NCBI RefSeq assembly: GCF_023100685.1
Contig: NZ_CP090064.1
Span: 186,001-250,000, forward strand
DNA length: 64,000 bases
DNA from: Proteus vulgaris
GTDB lineage: Bacteria > Pseudomonadota > Gammaproteobacteria > Enterobacterales > Enterobacteriaceae
Reading direction: 5' to 3'
In this document: piece by piece, positions 38,924 to 49,379 of the stretch
Position numbering within the stretch: position 1 is the stretch's first letter
Layout of the letters: each line of letters begins with the position of its first letter
The notes under the pieces: generated by a model
Told to the model about the DNA's origin: nothing
The model's database searches: none
What the model saw: the letters and a program-made list of their open reading frames with translations, nothing else
Position numbers and translations under genes: made by a program

Positions 38924-41900
38924 TTATAACCCACCGACTTCTCTAGGTGTTGCTCGCATTGAGCTACGAATTGTATTACCCATCATATCCACTCTTGCTT
39001 GGAATGGTGGGAATGGTAATGGGATACCATGTTCTGCAAAAGCTAAGAGAATATTTTGATGAATTTCATGTCTCGCTGGCATTCTATGCCCCATCTCTGC
39101 GGCATAAACACGTAATTCGAAAATCTGAATACCTTGTTGTAAATCGACTAAATAAACCTCAGGCGCTGGGTTCTCTAAAATCATCGTAGAGCGTTTTGAT
39201 GCTTCTAATAAGACATTGGTGACGTGCTCACTGTTGCAGTCTGCGGGGGCAGGAATGGTCATCACAATACGGGTAACAGAGTCCGACAGAGACCAGTTAA
39301 TAAATTGTTCTGTGATAAAGGCTTTATTCGGTACGATAATCTCTTTTCTATCCCAGTCGGTCAACGTTGTCGCTCGGGTGTTGATCTTAGAAATATTCCC
39401 CGTCAAATTACGAATGGTTACGGTATCACCAATACGGATCGGTTTTTCAAATAAGATCATCAACCCTGAAATGATATTGGCAAAAATTTCTTGTAAACCA
39501 AAGCCTAACCCAACCCCCATTGCTGCGACTAACCATTGTAATTTTGACCATTCAATCCCTAATAAAGAGAAGCCTACAATACTACCAATTAGAGTGATGC
39601 TGTATTTAGTCATGGTAGTAATGGCATAGCCTGTACCTGGCGTTAAATCTAAATGTTGTAAAATAGCCAGTTCAAGTAAAGCGGGTAAGTTTCTCACCAA
39701 TTGCGTAGTGATAATAATCACAAGGATCGCCACTAAAATAGATCCCATGGTAATAGGTTGTATGGTGTTAACTCCATTCACCGATGAGGTTACATCCCAA
39801 AGACGAATATTATCGACAAAGGAAAATGCAGTGTTTAATTCAGACCATAATAAGATCATCGACACTAGTGCAATCATAGTCAGAATAGAGCGAACTAAAC
39901 CAATAGATTGCGCACTGATTGCATCAAGGTCTATTTCTTGAGCCTCTATTTCTAGCCCTACAGTACTCTCACCGCTACTGCCTACTATGGTATTTTCATC
40001 TTCGCCTTTTGCACGTTGGGCGAGAATTTCAGCTCGTTTCTGTTTAGCTCGTTCAAAGGCTAATTTACGACGTTGAATAAGCATCCAACGTTGAATAATG
40101 TGATAGATAATCAGTAAAGCAAACCAAATTGCTACTGACATTTCTAAACGGCCAAGCAAGACAATCGAGGTAGAAAGGTAACCTAAAACAGCGGCTAATC
40201 CTGCAATAACAGGAGCAAGAAGTAAGAACCACCATAAGATAGTGTTTATTGCATTATCACCAGATCCATGTTTATCAAGATAAAGGGGAACATGGGCTTT
40301 TTTAAGACTGGAAGTAATAAAGCTTAGGGCGATACAGAGTAGCAAGAAACAGAAGCGACCAACGGTTGGTGCAAATTCTCTATCACTATAATATTCAAAG
40401 GTAATTAATGACATCATCAGCGGGACGATGACAAAAATGGAAAGCTGGTAAAAACGCATTGCTTTTTTGACTCTACTTTCTTTCCATTTAAATTGAGCAA
40501 TAAATAAACCGTTATGACGTGCGAAGGTTGCACTGATCATAAATAGCCACAACACGGGAGCGGCCGCCGTTACACCATAGCCAATTGCGCCAGCCATTGG
40601 ATAACGCCATTCAACACTTTGTAAGCCATAACCAACCGCAGACCATAACAGAGGTAGCGGAAGTGCAATTAAAATAGACCAAAATACGGTGCGTATTGTC
40701 AGTGAAAAATGATCTTGAGTGACTTTACCAATACGGTTACTGACCCTTTCAAGAAAGGCGTTGTAGTGCTTTCGAGTACGAAGGCTAAAACCAACAATTG
40801 ATAAGGTAACAAACAGGAATAGAAACGTATCTTGGTTTTTAAGCATGCTAACAGCTGCATGGCCTAATTGTGAAAAGGTATCTAACGAAAGTAACCGAGT
40901 GATATCTTTGACTAATAAAACCGGATAATTGAATTTGATAGGGCTGATATCGGCAACCCAGAACATATAACGGTTTGTCGCGTCTTTTGTTTCTTTTAAA
41001 GCATCCGCTAATTGTGTTGTGGCAACTTTCAGTTTTGTTAACTCAAGAATTTGAGAATCATAACCGGATAGCAGAGAATTTAATAATTCATGGCGTGCTT
41101 GGATAAGAGAATCAAAAATATATTGCTGAGCTTCAGGCAATTTAGAGCCATCGGCAGTTTCTGGTGGCTGGATCTTACTTAAGTTTTCCAGCATATCCTC
41201 ATAACCTAAACGCTCAACACGTAATTGAATAATATCTCTATCAAGTTCTTGTGAACGAGGCATTTCAGGTAAACGAGAAAGTTGTGTTCTTAGTGCTTCA
41301 CCTAAGGCTGTTGAGCCACTTAACCATTGAGCTTGCTCTCGAATAGTTGTTAGTGTTTGGCGGACTTGTTGTGTTTGTTGGGTGGTGATGCGCTGTTTTT
41401 CTGATAGCTCACTCATTTCCTGAGTTTGTTTATTCAGGATCTGCGAAAGTTCACGATTAGTTTGGATCTGTTTTGTCAGAAACTCAGGTAATTCGCCACC
41501 TTGTTCTGCTAACATCTCTGTTTTTTCTAACGCAAGATCAGCGACTTCTTGGCGTTTTATATTCAATAAACTACGTAATTGTTGTAGTTGTACATCAAGG
41601 CGTTGATAGCGTTTTTTAAATAGTTCTAAGCGAAGACGTGCTATTTCTTGGCGATTATTCGCTGATAGCTGTGCCATTTCTAGCTCATTAACCATCGCCT
41701 TACGAGCTGTTACTTCAGCTTGAGTCAGCTTATTTTGAGCTTCTGTTAACGGTGTTGTTGATGCACTGACAGAGGCAAGCCTTGCTGTTGCGTCACTCAA
41801 TAAACGACGTGCTTCCGAGAGTTGTTGAGGCAATAAATTTAAAGACTCACTGATTTCACGGCTTTTGTCTTGTTCTTGCTGTTGAAGCCTTGCTTGCTCC

Positions 41901-42259
41901 ATTAATTGGCTACTGACTTGAATAATTTTCTGTTCTAAATCAGGAATGCTAATTTTTTCTGGGATAGTTGGAACTGCGTGACTTTCTTCAAGAAGCTTAG
42001 TTCTGAGTTCTTTGGTGATCTCTGGATAATCATCAATGGTTTTTTGATAGTTGTCTGCATTTTTTTGCGCTTTTTCACCATCATTAATCCAGTTGATAGT
42101 GCCTTGTAGCGCCTGAACAGCCTCAATATCTTGAGGATTAGTACTTCCTTCAAGTTGTTTAATATCTTGACGTAATTTCTCTACATCTGCTGATATTGCA
42201 GATGTGCTTAACGAAAAAGTCAAAAAGAGCGAGAAGAAAAGACTGATTATCAGGCGCAC
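38924..42259 (-). CDS. mscM: Mechanosensitive channel MscM (YjeP), MscK-like
   Basis: A 1,111 aa channel of miniconductance. Signal peptide (about 1-24), a long periplasmic coiled-coil domain (about 25-470) rich in Gln/Glu/Leu, eleven predicted transmembrane segments, and a C-terminal MscS pore domain (GLGFGLQEIFANIISGLMILFEKPIRIGD and the beta domain after it). Length is close to E. coli YjeP (about 1,107), which lies next to psd in the same way. It is 22 bases after psd, so co-transcribed. Confidence 0.96.
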   Translation of the reverse strand: MRLIISLFFSLFLTFSLSTSAISADVEKLRQDIKQLEGSTNPQDIEAVQALQGTINWINDGEKAQKNADNYQKTIDDYPEITKELRTKLLEESHAVPTIPEKISIPDLEQKIIQVSSQLMEQARLQQQEQDKSREISESLNLLPQQLSEARRLLSDATARLASVSASTTPLTEAQNKLTQAEVTARKAMVNELEMAQLSANNRQEIARLRLELFKKRYQRLDVQLQQLRSLLNIKRQEVADLALEKTEMLAEQGGELPEFLTKQIQTNRELSQILNKQTQEMSELSEKQRITTQQTQQVRQTLTTIREQAQWLSGSTALGEALRTQLSRLPEMPRSQELDRDIIQLRVERLGYEDMLENLSKIQPPETADGSKLPEAQQYIFDSLIQARHELLNSLLSGYDSQILELTKLKVATTQLADALKETKDATNRYMFWVADISPIKFNYPVLLVKDITRLLSLDTFSQLGHAAVSMLKNQDTFLFLFVTLSIVGFSLRTRKHYNAFLERVSNRIGKVTQDHFSLTIRTVFWSILIALPLPLLWSAVGYGLQSVEWRYPMAGAIGYGVTAAAPVLWLFMISATFARHNGLFIAQFKWKESRVKKAMRFYQLSIFVIVPLMMSLITFEYYSDREFAPTVGRFCFLLLCIALSFITSSLKKAHVPLYLDKHGSGDNAINTILWWFLLLAPVIAGLAAVLGYLSTSIVLLGRLEMSVAIWFALLIIYHIIQRWMLIQRRKLAFERAKQKRAEILAQRAKGEDENTIVGSSGESTVGLEIEAQEIDLDAISAQSIGLVRSILTMIALVSMILLWSELNTAFSFVDNIRLWDVTSSVNGVNTIQPITMGSILVAILVIIITTQLVRNLPALLELAILQHLDLTPGTGYAITTMTKYSITLIGSIVGFSLLGIEWSKLQWLVAAMGVGLGFGLQEIFANIISGLMILFEKPIRIGDTVTIRNLTGNISKINTRATTLTDWDRKEIIVPNKAFITEQFINWSLSDSVTRIVMTIPAPADCNSEHVTNVLLEASKRSTMILENPAPEVYLVDLQQGIQIFELRVYAAEMGHRMPARHEIHQNILLAFAEHGIPLPFPPFQARVDMMGNTIRSSMRATPREVGGL

Positions 42260-42281
42260 AAAGGTTACTCCGAATTACGTA

Positions 42282-43178
42282 TTATTCACTGATGGCGTTA
42301 GCGTCATTGCCAGCAACATTGATGATGGAACCTAATTGTTCCCCCATTAATGTAACGGAGCCATTTATAAGATCTTTATTCAATTGAACGGTATTTTCAG
42401 GGAAAAGGTTGATGACTGTTGAGCCTAACTTAAATCGGCCCATTTCCTCACCTTTTTTCAAGAATATCGCTCCTGCTTTGTCTGCTTGAGGATAAGTCCA
42501 ACGTTTAATAATACCTTCACGAGGCGGTGTTACCATGCCACACCAAATCGTTTCAATACTACCGACAATAGTTGCACCTACCAGAATTTGTATCATTGGA
42601 CCAAATTGTGTTTCAAAAAGACAAATAATGCGTTCATTACGTGCAAATAAGTTTGGTACATTGGCCGCCGTTAATGGATTAACGGAGAAGAGATCACCAG
42701 GAACATAAATCATCTCTTTTAATAAACCATCGCAAGGCATGTGAACACGGTGGTAATCGCGAGGCGAAAGATATGTCGTAATAAACTGACCATTACGGAA
42801 CTTATCTGCCAACATAAAGTTACCTGCGAGTAACGCTTCAAGAGTGTAATGATGTCCTTTAGCTTGCAGAATTTGATCGTCTTGGATAAGACCAAGTTGG
42901 CTGACAGCACCGTCTGCTGGTAATGCAAGTTTGTCATCACCTTCAACAATAGGACGTACGCCGTCTTTTAAAGCCCGGATAAAGAACTCATTGAATGTTG
43001 AATAAGCTTGGAACTGGCTGTCTTTCGCTTCATTCATATCGACTTTATAGGCTTTTGCGAAGGCTTTGATAACAAACTGGGTGATTGCACCCGCTTTTTT
43101 GTTTGCAAACCAACCTGCTAGCTGTGTGAGCCATAATTTAGGCAATAAATACTGTAGTTTAATTTTTAGCTTGTCCAA
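42282..43178 (-). CDS. psd: Phosphatidylserine decarboxylase proenzyme
   Basis: Inner-membrane enzyme that makes phosphatidylethanolamine. The autocleavage motif LGST (in [14 protein letters not shown]) gives the pyruvoyl serine near the C-terminus. Catalytic His lie in [14 protein letters not shown] place the start at TTG 43178 (after AGAGG eight bases upstream), giving [16 protein letters not shown], which matches the family start; a further TTG at 43217 would add 13 residues. No ATG is nearby in frame. Length about 299 aa. Confidence 0.9.
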   Translation of the reverse strand: MDKLKIKLQYLLPKLWLTQLAGWFANKKAGAITQFVIKAFAKAYKVDMNEAKDSQFQAYSTFNEFFIRALKDGVRPIVEGDDKLALPADGAVSQLGLIQDDQILQAKGHHYTLEALLAGNFMLADKFRNGQFITTYLSPRDYHRVHMPCDGLLKEMIYVPGDLFSVNPLTAANVPNLFARNERIICLFETQFGPMIQILVGATIVGSIETIWCGMVTPPREGIIKRWTYPQADKAGAIFLKKGEEMGRFKLGSTVINLFPENTVQLNKDLINGSVTLMGEQLGSIINVAGNDANAISE

Positions 43179-43266
43179 AATGGCAACCTCTGGGATTAAA
43201 CGATAAAAAATAGACAAAAGGGGTCTATTGTACCCACCCTTAATAGGGTTGTCAGTGAATCAATTA

Positions 43267-44325
43267 TTAAGAGTCTAAATTAATGTTCTTACGAACTTTC
43301 ACCTGACTCATACTTTCTAAAATACGATGGTAGTTTTCAAAGCGTGTTTCTGATATTTCACCCTTCTTTACGGCTTCACTGATTAAGCAACCCGGATCGT
43401 CTAAATGTTTACAATCGCGGAATTTACAACCACCAAGGTACGGTCTAAATTCAACAAATCCTTTTGTCACTTGATCAGGCGTTAAATGCCATAAGCCAAA
43501 TTCACGGACACCTGGAGAATCAATCACATCTCCGCCTTGTGGGAAATGGTAAAGACGTGATGCGGTTGTTGTATGTTGCCCTAAACCAGAGTTATCAGAG
43601 ACCTGATTAACAACAATACTTTCTTCCATCGGTGGTAGTAGCGTGTTAAGTAAGCTTGATTTACCCACACCAGACTGCCCAGCAAAAATAGAGATACGGC
43701 CGATAAGTTCTTGCGTGAGCGCATCTAGCCCTTCTTTAGTATAGCTAGAGACTTCAAGGACACGATAACCAATGTCTTTATAAGTCTGCATCCATTCACT
43801 AACTGTCTTACGACTTTGTTCATCTAACATATCGATTTTATTGAGCACAATTAGAGGTTCAACATTTAACGTTTCGCAAGCGACAAGGTAACGGTCGATA
43901 ATATTTAAAGACAACTCAGGCAAAATGGCGGAGACAATAATAATCTGGTCAATGTTTGCCGCAATAGGTTTAATTCCATCATAATAGTCAGGGCGTGTTA
44001 GCACAGAGGTACGCTCATGTACCGCTTCAACGATACCATTCACTCGGACATTTTCTTGTATTTGTAGCGCAGGGCGCCACACAACTTTATCACCTGTCAC
44101 TAAGGATGAAATTGTGCGTCGGATATTGCATCGAGTAATCGAGCCGTCAGTTGCTTCAATATCTGCATGTTGGCCAAAACGGCTAATGACTAAACCTTCG
44201 GACGCTTCGCCTAATTGCGTATCGTCTAATTCAACGTGGTTTTTTTTCTCTTTGCTCTGCAAACGCTTTTTATGGTTTTCTTGTACTCGACGTTGCTGGC
44301 CTTTAGATAATTTACGTTTTGTCAC
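43267..44325 (-). CDS. rsgA: Ribosome small-subunit GTPase RsgA
   Basis: Circularly permuted GTPase acting in late 30S maturation. Order seen: basic tail and OB fold (about 40-110), G4 LNKID, then G1 [10 protein letters not shown]2/G3 DSPGVREF, and the C-terminal zinc site [16 protein letters not shown]. Length 352 aa. First of the operon with psd and mscM; divergent from orn. Confidence 0.97.
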   Translation of the reverse strand: MTKRKLSKGQQRRVQENHKKRLQSKEKKNHVELDDTQLGEASEGLVISRFGQHADIEATDGSITRCNIRRTISSLVTGDKVVWRPALQIQENVRVNGIVEAVHERTSVLTRPDYYDGIKPIAANIDQIIIVSAILPELSLNIIDRYLVACETLNVEPLIVLNKIDMLDEQSRKTVSEWMQTYKDIGYRVLEVSSYTKEGLDALTQELIGRISIFAGQSGVGKSSLLNTLLPPMEESIVVNQVSDNSGLGQHTTTASRLYHFPQGGDVIDSPGVREFGLWHLTPDQVTKGFVEFRPYLGGCKFRDCKHLDDPGCLISEAVKKGEISETRFENYHRILESMSQVKVRKNINLDS

Positions 44326-44440
44326 CGATCCTCACTTGTATTATTCGGTTAGATGTTCTTCTGTCGTGCTTATTGAGTAAACGCGCTATGATAAACGCTA
44401 AAATATCATGTCTCACACTTAGAAACAGCTAGGATATATT

Positions 44441-44986
44441 ATGTCAAAAAGCGAGAACAATCTGATCTGGATAGATCTGGAAATGACCGGTCTTGATCCT
44501 GAATGTGACCGTATCATCGAAATTGCCACCATTGTGACAGATCCTCAACTTAATATTTTAGCCGAAGGCCCAGTAATTGCTGTACACCAATCGGATGAAC
44601 AACTGAGTTTAATGGATGAATGGAATACTCGCACTCATACTGGTAGTGGTTTAGTTGAGCGTGTGAAAGCCAGTCAATATGATGATAATTCAGCACAAAA
44701 AGCGACAATTGAATTCCTAGAAAAATGGGTGCCTAAAGGGGTATCACCTATTTGTGGCAATAGTGTGGGCCAAGACCGACGTTTTTTGTACCGTTATATG
44801 CCAGAGCTAGAGCAATATTTTCACTACCGCTATCTTGATGTCAGTACATTAAAAGAGTTGGCGCGTCGTTGGAAGCCTGAAATTTTAGACGGTTTTAAGA
44901 AAAAGAATACTCATCAAGCATTAGATGATATTCGTGAATCTATTGCAGAGCTAGACTATTATCGTAAGACCTTTATTAAAGAGTGA
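44441..44986 (+). CDS. orn: Oligoribonuclease
   Basis: DEDDh 3'-5' exoribonuclease that destroys di- to pentaribonucleotides, including pGpG. Motifs: [10 protein letters not shown] (D and E at about 11-13), the [25 protein letters not shown] region (D), and [11 protein letters not shown] (H and D). Length 181 aa. Divergent from rsgA and upstream of the glycine tRNA genes. Confidence 0.97.
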   Translation: MSKSENNLIWIDLEMTGLDPECDRIIEIATIVTDPQLNILAEGPVIAVHQSDEQLSLMDEWNTRTHTGSGLVERVKASQYDDNSAQKATIEFLEKWVPKGVSPICGNSVGQDRRFLYRYMPELEQYFHYRYLDVSTLKELARRWKPEILDGFKKKNTHQALDDIRESIAELDYYRKTFIKE

Positions 44987-45074
44987 AAAATGTGCACTCA
45001 TGATTGATATTGCATCATTGTGATGATTTTATCAGCATGCAATCAAAAAAACGCATTTTTTTGTTGATAAGGGC

Positions 45075-45102
45075 TTGCGGTTAAGCATTTTTCTCGTATA
45101 AT
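45075..45102 (+). promoter_or_regulatory. Promoter of the tRNA-Gly operon
   Basis: TTGCGG (45075-45080) and TATAAT (45097-45102), 16 bases apart, with a GCGCTTCCC discriminator typical of stable-RNA promoters. Confidence 0.85.
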
Positions 45103-45152
45103 GCGCTTCCCGTACCGATGAAGAATTTTATTTGTACGGGTGTAAGAAAGAT

Positions 45153-45228
<76 letters not shown>

Positions 45229-45264
45229 ATCTTTCTTAGACGATTGTTAGTAGTGTTATGTGAT

Positions 45265-45340
<76 letters not shown>

Positions 45341-45375
45341 AATCTTTTACTAACTATTGTCAAAACTTACCAAAT

Positions 45376-45451
<76 letters not shown>

Positions 45452-46170
45452 AGTTTTTCTCTTCTGTTTCAACAAATCTTATTTTTAATCCCCATAAAGA
45501 AAATTTTAAGTTTTTCCTCTCGCTTTTTTAAATATCGACTACACTGTTTTAGGATCATAAATTAGGGAATTTTACTTAATACACGTAAAGAGAGTGTGAG
45601 TGATTATTGTGCAAAAAAAGAAATGTCGTTAATGCATGTAAGATCAAGCTATTTTTTTGTGATCTATCTTTGATCTTTGCTTGCTTTTCTATTTTGACGG
45701 CACTAGAATGTGCGCCTTTCCTCATTTAAGGGGGAAATAAAAGGCAAGATCATTTTTTCGGTTTTAGGCCTTTATTCTGTTAAACATGCATTGAATAGTA
45801 TTTTAGAAAAAAGAAAGGGTTTTAGGCGCTTTTCTTTAAAAAAATGTAATAAATATTCTACTATTCTTAAAATCTTCCCAAATTGATTTATCCACAGTGA
45901 GATGCTAATAACCACCGCATCTAAGCACTATTTATTTTTTTACTGCACAGAGTTATCCACAGATACCTATCATTAAGTGATAAGGATATTATTCTCTTCA
46001 ATAAATCAATTGGATTTTATATCTATTTGATAATTCAGTTTATTTTATTTTTTTTGAAAATTGAGTCTTAGTTCGCTTGAATTTTTTTTTCATGTTGATA
46101 GGCAAGGGATTTTTATTTTATTCACAGGTGAAATTAAAGATTACTCGTTATATGTTTATTATGTTAAAAA
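45452..46170. promoter_or_regulatory. datA: Candidate datA locus (DnaA-binding regulatory region)
   Basis: No gene in 719 bases, but two perfect DnaA boxes TTATCCACA at 45888-45896 and 45953-45961, a third TTATTCACA at 46118-46126 (all plus strand), and a relaxed TTTTGCACA on the minus strand at 45608-45616. In E. coli the datA locus, which with IHF stimulates hydrolysis of DnaA-bound ATP, lies at the same place between the glyVXY tRNA genes and queG. Possible IHF matches here have two mismatches. Sequence plus synteny make the assignment good; function is inferred. Confidence 0.75.
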
Positions 46171-47325
46171 CTAAGCATCTCTCGGTAAGCCTTTAGTTAT
46201 TGCTCTTACTAGACGTTTTTGTTGTGAAGTCTGTATTTTTACCTCTTTTTCATTTCGTTTTGCTGTCTGCTGGGCAATTGCCCAATTCAAATGTTCATCT
46301 AAAACATCACTTAATCCAAAGCGCTCTTTCAAGGCAAGTATAATTTTATCTTGATAAGGCGCATTTCCTAACGCCACGCTAATATTTCTAAGCCAGCGTA
46401 AGTAACCAATACGACGGATCGGCGAACCTTCTGTTATACGAAGAAATTTTTCTTCACTCCATTGAAAAAGATCGAGTAATTCAGGTGTATGAAGTGCTCG
46501 GCGGGGAGAGAAATCCTCTTCATCTGTCAATGATGAGAAGCGATTCCAAGGACAAATAAGCTGACAATCATCACAACCATAGATGCGGTTACCCATTAAT
46601 GGGCGAAATTCTTCAGGGATCGCGCCATCAAGCTCAATTGTAAGATACGAAATACACCGCCGTGCATCGATAGTATAAGGCTCGACAATGGCGCCAGTCG
46701 GGCACGTTGTCATGCAAGCGACACATTTACCACATTGTTCTTCGACAGGGCTATCTGTGGGTAAAGGCAAATCGATAAGTAACTCACCTAGAAAGAACCA
46801 AGAGCCAGCTTGGTTGTTGATAACAAGTGAGTGTTTACCAACCCAGCCAAGTCCAGCTTTAACCGCTAAAGGGCGTTCCATTATAGGTGCTGAATCAACG
46901 AAAGGACGAAAATTGACGATCCCTTGATATTCATATTGTTGGCAATATTGAGTAATTTTTTCGCCGAGCTTTTTAAGACGCTGCCTTAATACTTTGTGAT
47001 AATCCCGACCTAGTGCATAGCGACTAATATAGCCTTGTTCTGGATTATTTAATGTTCGTGCGAAAGCGGCATCTGTGGGAAGGTAATTCATTCTCACGCT
47101 AATAACCCGCAATGTGCCAGGCACAAGTTCATGAGGTCTTGCACGCGTCATACCATATTTCGCCATCCATGCCATTTCGCCATGATATTGTTTATCTAAC
47201 CAAGCTTGTAAGCGAGGCTCTTCAAGTGATAAGTCAGTATCACATATCCCAGTTTGTTGAAAACCTAGCTCAGAACCCCATAATTTAATGTTTTGAGCGA
47301 GAAGATTAAGATCGAGTGATGACAT
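46171..47325 (-). CDS. queG: Epoxyqueuosine reductase
   Basis: Cobalamin- and Fe-S-dependent enzyme for the last step of queuosine synthesis in tRNA. Two 4Fe-4S clusters are visible: CGKCVACMTTCPTGAI (about 192-207) and CDDCQLICPWNRF (about 252-264). The N-terminal half has the corrinoid-binding region. Length is 384 aa. Divergent from tsaE; nnr, which lies between them in E. coli, is absent. Confidence 0.97.
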   Translation of the reverse strand: MSSLDLNLLAQNIKLWGSELGFQQTGICDTDLSLEEPRLQAWLDKQYHGEMAWMAKYGMTRARPHELVPGTLRVISVRMNYLPTDAAFARTLNNPEQGYISRYALGRDYHKVLRQRLKKLGEKITQYCQQYEYQGIVNFRPFVDSAPIMERPLAVKAGLGWVGKHSLVINNQAGSWFFLGELLIDLPLPTDSPVEEQCGKCVACMTTCPTGAIVEPYTIDARRCISYLTIELDGAIPEEFRPLMGNRIYGCDDCQLICPWNRFSSLTDEEDFSPRRALHTPELLDLFQWSEEKFLRITEGSPIRRIGYLRWLRNISVALGNAPYQDKIILALKERFGLSDVLDEHLNWAIAQQTAKRNEKEVKIQTSQQKRLVRAITKGLPRDA

Positions 47326-47549
47326 GAATAAACCGAATCAATAGGTAAGAGGTGAGTCCTAAGAGCGCGCAGTGTATCATAGTGAGCCAGTAGGAAAAAT
47401 CCTCGCAATAAATAGATTTATGGTATGGTTATTTGATAGTTATTTCGATAACTATTTGCCTTAAGAGAACATATAAAGCTTGGTATTTGAGGTTATCCAA
47501 CGATCTCTCTTTATTAAGCCGTTATAACTTAACAATAGATTATATTAAT

Positions 47550-48017
47550 ATGAAAGAATGGGTTGTTACATTAGAAGATGAAGCGGCAACAGTTGAACTA
47601 GGGCGTACTGTTGCAATGGCGACTAATCATAGCGGATTGATCATTTATTTATATGGCGATCTTGGTGCTGGAAAAACAACCTTTAGCCGAGGCTTTTTGC
47701 AAGCGCTTGGTCATCAAGGGCATGTTAAAAGCCCAACATATACATTAGTTGAGCCTTATATGCTTTCGCCGAATCCTGTTTATCATTTCGATCTTTATCG
47801 TTTAGCATCGGCGGAGGAGCTGGAATTTATGGGAATACGCGACTATTTTGAGCAAGACGCGTTATGTCTTATTGAATGGCCATCACAAGGCGAAGGCTTT
47901 TTACCTAACGCCGATTTAGAACTTCATTTAAGCTATGAAGATGAAGGTCGAAAAGCGCGTTTTGTTGCCCTTTCACAAAGAGGGAATACTGTTTTATCCC
48001 ATATTCAGTCTGCATAA
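47550..48017 (+). CDS. tsaE: tRNA threonylcarbamoyladenosine synthesis ATPase TsaE
   Basis: Essential P-loop ATPase that works with TsaB and TsaD on t6A37. Walker [10 protein letters not shown] (about 34-42) and the family stretches [19 protein letters not shown] and EFMGIRDYF are clear. The frame opens at 47433, but the extra 39 residues have no family match; the ATG at 47550 gives 155 aa. It is the first of a long operon with amiB and mutL. Confidence 0.96.
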   Translation: MKEWVVTLEDEAATVELGRTVAMATNHSGLIIYLYGDLGAGKTTFSRGFLQALGHQGHVKSPTYTLVEPYMLSPNPVYHFDLYRLASAEELEFMGIRDYFEQDALCLIEWPSQGEGFLPNADLELHLSYEDEGRKARFVALSQRGNTVLSHIQSA

Positions 48018-48030
48018 AGGAATATTGATT

Positions 48031-49356
48031 ATGTCGAGTCTCATCACCATTGTGAGTCAAAGTCAGCGCTATGTTGTTGCCTTTCTGTTGGTTGTTTTGT
48101 CTTTATTTTTTGTGCAAATAGCACAAGCCGCTACTGTGACAGAAGTAAAAGCAGAAAACGGTATTTCAGCAACAACCCTCACATTCTCTTTTAGTGGTGG
48201 GAAGCCTAGCTATCGATATTATTCATTAAAAAATCCTGACCGTTTGGTGATGGATTTTAAACAGAGCACAAAAATTACAGGGTTGCCTGCAACATTAGGC
48301 AATGGGCAGTTAGTTCATAAAATTCGTGCAACGCAATCAAAAGATAGCCAATATCAAAGTATGGTCGTGGAACTTGCCCAGCCAATTGTTGTGACTGAAA
48401 GTCTAATGAATGTAAGCGGTGATTATAAGTTAGTGCTTACTATCAAAGCAATGAATGCTCGACAAAATAATCACTCTCAACCCACCGTGAATGTGGTCGC
48501 TTTAGCGCCGACAACAATGACGGCGTCAGCCTCAAATATAAATAGAGAAATGGCGCCTTTAACCATGACACCCAAAGCAGAGATTGCCCCAGTTGCTCCT
48601 ATTGTGAAACCACGTACCACTCCATCAAAACCACAAGCGGGCTCTCGTCAAATTATTATTGCGATAGATGCAGGTCATGGTGGGCAAGATCCTGGTGCGA
48701 TAGGCCAGAAAGGTAATCGTGAAAAAGATGTCACTTTAAGTGTGGCAAGAAAATTAGAAACTCGTTTACATAACGATCCGATGTTTAAACCGGTATTAAC
48801 TCGTAATGGTGACTATTTTATTTCCGTTGCTGGACGTTCGGAAGTTGCCCGTAAGCAAAATGCGAATATGTTAGTTTCTATCCATGCAGACTCGGCCCCT
48901 AATCGCAGTGCAAGAGGCGCTTCTGTGTGGGTGCTTTCTAATCGTCGAGCAAACAGTGAATTAGGTAAATGGCTTGAACAAAGTGAAAAGCAATCTGAAT
49001 TACTTGGTGGTGCAGGTGATGCTTTATCTGATGGGGCTGATCCTTATTTAAGTCAAACGGTACTTGATTTGCAATTTGGTAATTCACAGCGTGTGGGTTA
49101 TGACGTTGCTGTTGCTGTGTTATCTGAGTTGAGAAAAGTTGGGTCTTTGCATAAAAAGACACCAGAACATGCGAGTTTAGGCGTGTTACGTTCACCGGAT
49201 ATCCCTTCAATTTTAGTTGAAACGGGTTTTATTAGTCATGCAGCTGAAGAACAGTTACTGATTTCTGATGCTTATCAAGAAAAACTTGCCGCTTCTATTC
49301 ATGCGGGTTTAAGAAATTATTTTCTGGCTCATCCTTTACAAAATGCACCCAATTGA
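48031..49356 (+). CDS. amiB: N-acetylmuramoyl-L-alanine amidase AmiB
   Basis: Periplasmic zinc amidase that splits septal peptidoglycan; activated by EnvC. Signal segment at about 13-33 (VVAFLLVVLSLFFVQIAQA), AMIN domain (about 37-140), a Pro/Thr-rich linker, and an Amidase_3 domain with zinc ligands H (AIDAGHGGQ), E (NREKDV) and H (VSIHADSA). No LysM repeat. The upstream frame from 47935 overlaps tsaE; ATG 48031 gives 441 aa. Confidence 0.95.
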   Translation: MSSLITIVSQSQRYVVAFLLVVLSLFFVQIAQAATVTEVKAENGISATTLTFSFSGGKPSYRYYSLKNPDRLVMDFKQSTKITGLPATLGNGQLVHKIRATQSKDSQYQSMVVELAQPIVVTESLMNVSGDYKLVLTIKAMNARQNNHSQPTVNVVALAPTTMTASASNINREMAPLTMTPKAEIAPVAPIVKPRTTPSKPQAGSRQIIIAIDAGHGGQDPGAIGQKGNREKDVTLSVARKLETRLHNDPMFKPVLTRNGDYFISVAGRSEVARKQNANMLVSIHADSAPNRSARGASVWVLSNRRANSELGKWLEQSEKQSELLGGAGDALSDGADPYLSQTVLDLQFGNSQRVGYDVAVAVLSELRKVGSLHKKTPEHASLGVLRSPDIPSILVETGFISHAAEEQLLISDAYQEKLAASIHAGLRNYFLAHPLQNAPN

Positions 49357-49379
49357 TTGAGTAAAAGGGAATAAAGGTA

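Noticed and set aside
45600..46130. Chromosomal or plasmid replication origin (oriC-like DnaA boxes and GATC sites)
   Set aside because: GATC sites are few, there is no ordered 13-mer unwinding region and no dnaA/mnmG neighbourhood; synteny with datA explains the boxes better.
47433..47549. N-terminal extension of TsaE
   Set aside because: 39 extra residues with no family counterpart; the ATG at 47550 gives the normal length.
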